DNA from: Aphanomyces cochlioides
Taxonomy: Eukaryota; Oomycota; Saprolegniomycetes; Saprolegniales; Verrucalvaceae
Assembly: GCA_019828595.1 (NCBI GenBank)
Contig: JAHQRK010000074.1
Span: 1-40,220, forward strand
Reading direction: 5' to 3'
DNA length: 40,220 nucleotides
Positions within the stretch are counted from its first letter, which is position 1. Every line of letters begins with the position of its first letter. Under the pieces are notes generated by a model that saw nothing but the letters and a program-made list of their open reading frames with translations, made no database searches and had not been told where the DNA came from. The position numbers and the translations under genes were made by a program. This document shows, one piece after another, positions 36,849-40,220 of the stretch.

Positions 36849-37294
36849 AGACCCTTGTCGTCAGACTGTATCAGCGAAGCCCTCACTAGGAGGGCGAACC
36901 ACTGGGGCCTTGTGCCTGTGGTGGCTGCTTCCCTGGACTCTCAATCGGAGTCGATCCCCAATGAAGGCGGCGAGAAAACGGGTTCCATGCCAGCCCTAGA
37001 GGCTACGAGGGCCCCCCCTATGGGCACACCCTGCGGTTCTGTCTACTTCCCCCAGGGGCCTCTTCGGGAGGGGCGGGGGCGGTATCCCGATTTGGGTTCC
37101 TCGCCGGAGCAATGGTGTCCCCAGTCACCGTGCTGCGGGGATGGGATGATCCCCTTCTACCCCTGTCACTGGGGGTCTGGCCCCGGCCTTTCTCGTGACC
37201 AATGGGACTGAGCCAGCAGCCACCAACCGCGTCGCCCCCGTGCTGAGCCTCCTAGAACGGGAGAGGAAGAAGAAAATCTCAAGAGGACGTGGAT
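36849..37294. other. GC-rich junction region, likely LINE 3' end and/or 5' UTR of copy B
   Basis: This stretch of about 450 bp is clearly more GC-rich than either ORF, with many C and G runs (for example near 37010-37080). It carries small inverted repeats such as GACTC/GAGTC near 36938-36954. It lies directly upstream of the predicted ORF1 start of copy B and lacks satellite sequence, a poly(A) tract or a recognisable tRNA or rRNA. An internal-promoter 5' UTR is the simplest reading, since many LINEs have GC-rich structured 5' UTRs. A frame stays open through part of it to 37211, but its composition (P, S, R, G) does not look like a conserved protein. Confidence 0.5.
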
Positions 37295-39379
37295 ATGGTC
37301 TCTGGAGACGCCGAGGGGAAGGATTCTACTGAAACCGAGGCCTTAACCCAGGAAGGGAAATACTCAAATTCACTCTGAGGTTGATGGGTCAGGCGACATT
37401 AACGGCGAAGTGAAGCCGTGTGATACTCCTGGAGAAGTTATTCAAGAGGAACAATCGACGAAAACAAAGACAATGAACAGTCAAATCGACGTTGTCGACA
37501 AATTGGTTGCTCAAGGAAATGGCGCTGTTGATCCTCCTACCGCGGCAGACAAAATACAAGGCGATCAAGAGCAACAAAACGCTGAAAAGGCCAATCCATG
37601 GACGCAAAAGGCTCCCGGCAAGGATTCAGCTTCGTCCAAGAAAGATTCCAGGCAAGGCAATGCCCCCAAAGGCGCATCGGCAACACCTGGTGCTCATGCT
37701 ATTGCCGATGACGATATTGCGCAATGCGAGGCCATGGCGGACACATTCTACAAAGACTCTGGTGACATGGACGCCTTCATTGAAAACATTTTGCTCACTC
37801 CCAGTCCCAAGTGTACGAGCTCACAGTCAAGTTGGGCGAGGCTACAAGGACTGGTCCGAAAAAGTCATCTGCGATCAATTTGTCAAGGAAAATCCTTGGT
37901 TCGTTATGGGGCTCCAAATTTCCGAACATTTTGATCCACAAGAAGAACCCACAGACCATTGTGATCTCAAGTTACAACTTGTCTACGTGCGTGGAAATGG
38001 GAGGCACAACGTTTCGACTTGGTGGCAAAGATTCCTGGTTTCCCAAGTACTCGCGTTATGGAAAACAACTACTACGTTACGTTCAACAAGGTCAGTCACC
38101 CTTCGATGGCCAAGGCAATTGTCAAGAAAATGGCTGCATTGACCAAGTCAGTGATAGCAGCATTCAACCACTGTGGTCATAACATCAAGTCGCCGCATTT
38201 GAGAGTCATTTTCCAAGTCGCCTGCGCCTCCTGCAGTGCTGGTGCCAAAATCCGGCGACGCACTACGCGAAATCACCATTACGGATCCGTCAGGTCAGCC
38301 TTTTGTCGTCGTGTTTCAGCACAAGATCGCTGCTCTGAACAAGACATTGCCTCCGTCAATTGTTTCACGACGTGCAGAGGCCAAGGCTGAAAAAGCGAAG
38401 GCAAAAGCGGCCAAGGCAGCGGCAAAATCTCCTCATCAGGAAAAGAACCTGAACCTGATGGAGACGATCATGATCAAGACCCTGGAACAAATGCGGAAGG
38501 CGAGGCCGACTCAACTGACGGGCTACCGGTCTGGACCAGCTCCAAAACGTACTTTGCCTTCGTACCATGTCTTTGGATCCCTGCCGACATCCAACCGTTT
38601 TCATATCCTCGAAGAAGACGACGTGGAACTCTCGTTTGAAGACTTTGCAGTGCCTCAATTGTATTGGAAGATTCAAGTGCGCCACGCCGAAAAAGACCAA
38701 AGGCAAAGCGAAGAAACAACGACTTAACAAGTCTGCTGCAGCCCACCTCGAATTGGCGAAGAAGATCATTCGAGATAAGAAAGTCGAAGGCAGTATCACC
38801 GAATGTCAACGCGTTTTGCGTAGATGATCCTCAGCTCGTTGCACATGCTATGTACGCACAAGATGAAGACCTCAGTTTGTTTTCAGTCACTTGTTGAATG
38901 AAGACTGATTGAGCGCAAGATGGCTTTGTTAAAAGCTCAAGGCAAGCCTCACAACTACAAACATCACGTCAACTTCATGGCTCAATACAAGATTCACCCG
39001 TCAGAAATCTTGGAAGAATTGACCACGGACATACCAGAGATCAAGCGCATCCTCTTTGCACTTGCTACGATTGACTTGATCCCTCTCAAATCGGGCCCAG
39101 ACCTCGACACAAACTCGGAGGCACTGACTGTTATCCAACCAAGAAACAACGAGATTGCCTGACACCAACTGCTTGACGGACTGGTCGCTGTTTGCTTTGA
39201 TCGAAAACTTCAGCGACAATCTCGAGAAGTTCACTTTGCCGGCTCCCGTCTTGTCGGCAATCTCGATGCTCAAAAGCATCACCAACAATTACCACATCGA
39301 CGAGCTCTGCAGCAAAGCTCACCACTCCATGAATGCCTACGCAATCGATCCCCTCATTTGCAAGGACGATCAACTCTAA
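37295..39379 (+). pseudogene. ORF1 protein of LINE copy B, heavily frameshifted
   Basis: About 690 codons of protein-like sequence run from the first suitable ATG (37295, MVSGDAEGKDSTETEALTQE) to the TAA at 39377-39379, jumping frame about ten times (near 37370, 37802, 37836, 38000, 38046, 38226, 38690, 38811, 38885 and 39135). The N-terminal ~150 residues are polar and acidic/low-complexity (E, D, Q, K, T). The middle contains GYKDWSEKVICDQFVKENPW and MAKAIVKKMAALTKSVIAAF. A lysine/alanine-rich stretch follows at 38385-38430. The C-terminal domain (38920-39379) is shared with copy A. By position this is the LINE ORF1 (gag-like, RNA-binding) protein. I see no CCHC knuckle, RRM or esterase motif and do not recognise the family. 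As written no full-length product is possible. Confidence 0.7.
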
Positions 39380-39457
39380 GGCTTCTAGTCCCGCTTCAAT
39401 CCATTTCAACCTCCCCTTCTGACCCCTCCATTCTACTCATTTTCATCTGTACTCGTG
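39380..39457 (+). other. Inter-ORF spacer of LINE copy B
   Basis: This 78-bp gap matches 32773-32850 of copy A, with a compensating pair of small indels (near 39391 and 39418). It keeps the same length and ends at the same ATG context (GTGATGA). Confidence 0.6.
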
Positions 39458-40220
39458 ATGATTGACAACAACTTCTCCGATGTCCCAACTGAACTCGTGG
39501 ACTGGGACCCACAAATCATTCTCCTCAACACCAAACCGGCTTTTCGAACAGTCATCGGTACATCCTCGACAAACTATCAAGTGTTCACGACGTTCCTCTT
39601 ATCCAAGAAACCCGTTTCCGCACGCCAAGTCTCCACGACCGTGTTGCGTTCCATTGGCAACGCATCACAAACCACGAAGGCTCTTTGTTCTTTGAAGAGC
39701 CTATTTACCCTGAAGTATCCACGTCGCCAGCCACTGGAGGTCTGGGCTACGTTGATACATCCTCACTCTCCTTTGAAGAACGCCACTCAAGTCCCTCATG
39801 ACAACCCAGTGCTTCGTGGTCGTTATCTACAAGTGCGATGTACTCTGGGTCCACTGACAGTCGTTCTCCACAATATCTATGCGCCGGCAGCCTTCCAAGA
39901 ACGAGCAAGTTACTTCGAAGAATTGCCACGCGACTTTCCTCCACATGCGCTCCACATTGTTGGAGGAGATTTCAACTGCACTCTCAACAAAGATTTGGAT
40001 TCGTTGAGACCCAGTACCTCCACCATGGCCGGCACCCTTCAACTGGAACAATGGATGCACAGTTTGTCTCTGGTGGATCTGTTTCGCCGTCAAAACCCCG
40101 TGGCAAGAACCTTCACAAGTTCCCACACTCACCAACCGACTTGACTACATCTTTTGTTCGTCCACCTTGGCGGGTCTTCGTCATTGGAAGGCGACGCACA
40201 TGCCACACGTTCCACAGGCC
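39458..40220 (+). pseudogene. ORF2 endonuclease domain of LINE copy B, partial and frameshifted
   Basis: The start (ATG 39458; MIDNNFSDVPTELVDWDPQI) matches copy A, but a +2 insertion near 39535 throws the frame until a further +1 near 39745 restores it. The stretch holding the active-site Asn and the QET glutamate of the endonuclease is therefore read out of frame and lost. The frame is correct from ATLIHPHSPL through NIYAP and GGDFN to about 40120. An extra T near 40127 then leads to a stop at 40142-40144, before the LDYIF and DH motifs. The window ends at 40220, in sequence corresponding to the terminal DH region of A. As read, this endonuclease would be inactive. Confidence 0.8.

Larger units (their letters stand above)
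32261..36850 (+). mobile_element. LINE copy A: 5'-truncated L1-like non-LTR retrotransposon
   Basis: The satellite stops in mid-monomer after GTGGCA (32260), and sequence homologous to 38869 onward begins at once. The element carries the C-terminal part of ORF1, then ORF2 with endonuclease, reverse transcriptase and a CCHC zinc motif. That order, without LTRs, integrase or a visible RNase H, fits the L1-type group of non-LTR retrotransposons. Relative to copy B, the first ~1.57 kb from the ORF1 start plus the 5' UTR are missing, as expected from incomplete reverse transcription or from a recombination breakpoint. No poly(A) or short-repeat tail marks the 3' end, so the end given (just after the predicted ORF2 stop) is approximate. 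There is no satellite between copies A and B. Confidence 0.85.
36850..40220 (+). mobile_element. LINE copy B: 5' portion with ORF1 and start of ORF2, cut by the window end
   Basis: Copy B is the same family as copy A and lies in the same orientation directly downstream. The overlap 38869-40219 matches 32261-33608 with long identical blocks and clustered differences, net +3 nt. B has what looks like the complete 5' end: GC-rich leader, ORF1 from about 37295, spacer, and ORF2 from 39458. The left border is approximate because the 3' end of A is undefined. The right end lies outside the window. Confidence 0.8.

Noticed and set aside
36216..37211. A single protein from 36216 to 37211 continuing ORF2 into the GC-rich region
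   Set aside because: The zinc-motif part is genuine ORF2, but after about 36735 the frame becomes S/P/R/G-rich low complexity, while another frame gives a more LINE-like end and a stop at 36842. I kept the shorter end with moderate confidence.
36880..37260. tRNA, 5S or rRNA fragment in the GC-rich island
   Set aside because: No cloverleaf, A/B-box pair with correct spacing, or conserved rRNA word was found by eye. The composition alone is not evidence.
1..40220. Telomeric or subtelomeric end
   Set aside because: No TTAGGG-like or other short G-rich tandem repeats were seen. The head-to-tail LINEs alone are not enough to claim a retrotransposon telomere.
32261..40220. LTR retrotransposon or virus-derived element
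   Set aside because: There are no LTRs, primer-binding site, protease, integrase or RNase H. The APE endonuclease, LINE-type RT and CCHC tail point to a non-LTR element.

Overview
The window looks like repetitive eukaryotic chromosomal DNA. About 80% of it (1-32260) is one tandem satellite array with a 185-bp monomer, roughly 174 copies, all in one orientation. The rest (32261-40220) is two head-to-tail pieces of one non-LTR (LINE, L1-like) retrotransposon family. I see no prokaryotic operons, tRNA or rRNA genes, CRISPR array, telomere repeats or clear host gene. A long, homogeneous, near-nucleosome-length satellite bordered by LINEs is typical of centromeric or pericentromeric heterochromatin. 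The balanced base composition and a LINE with an APE-type endonuclease, an RT and a CCHC tail would suit an early-diverging fungus, an oomycete or another protist, but the sequence does not settle the lineage.

Satellite (1-32260): the window starts inside a monomer. Variant monomers cluster in the first ~6.2 kb (1-1270, 2573-2910, one change at 5230, and a strongly diverged patch at 5760-6231). From 6232 to the breakpoint at 32260, about 140 consecutive monomers look identical apart from three 1-nt indels and one substitution. Each monomer carries short inverted repeats and a CACGTG palindrome next to GGTACC. The core from CACGTG through GGTACC survives in the most diverged copies. The array is probably non-coding.

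LINE copy A (32261 to about 36850): it is joined bluntly to the satellite and truncated at its 5' end. It keeps the C-terminal part of ORF1 (to 32772), a 78-bp inter-ORF gap, and a near full-length ORF2 (32851 to about 36844). ORF2 encodes an APE-like endonuclease, a helical linker, a reverse transcriptase with an FADD box, and a C-terminal CX2CX7HX4C zinc motif. ORF2 is broken by about six frameshifts.

Junction region (36816-37294): this is a GC-rich stretch with a perfect 10-bp inverted repeat. It is probably the 3' end of A plus the 5' UTR of B; the exact boundary is unresolved.

LINE copy B (about 36850-40220, cut by the window end): it has a nearly complete but heavily frameshifted ORF1 (37295-39379) and the first ~760 bp of ORF2. 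B supplies the ORF1 sequence missing from A, and A supplies the ORF2 sequence that lies beyond the window in B. Together they describe a two-ORF element of about 6 kb. Neither copy looks able to make intact proteins as written. I did not find a convincing new enzymatic system. The most interesting content is the satellite (its homogeneity, variant distribution and conserved palindromic core), the abrupt LINE breakpoint, and the unrecognised ORF1 protein.
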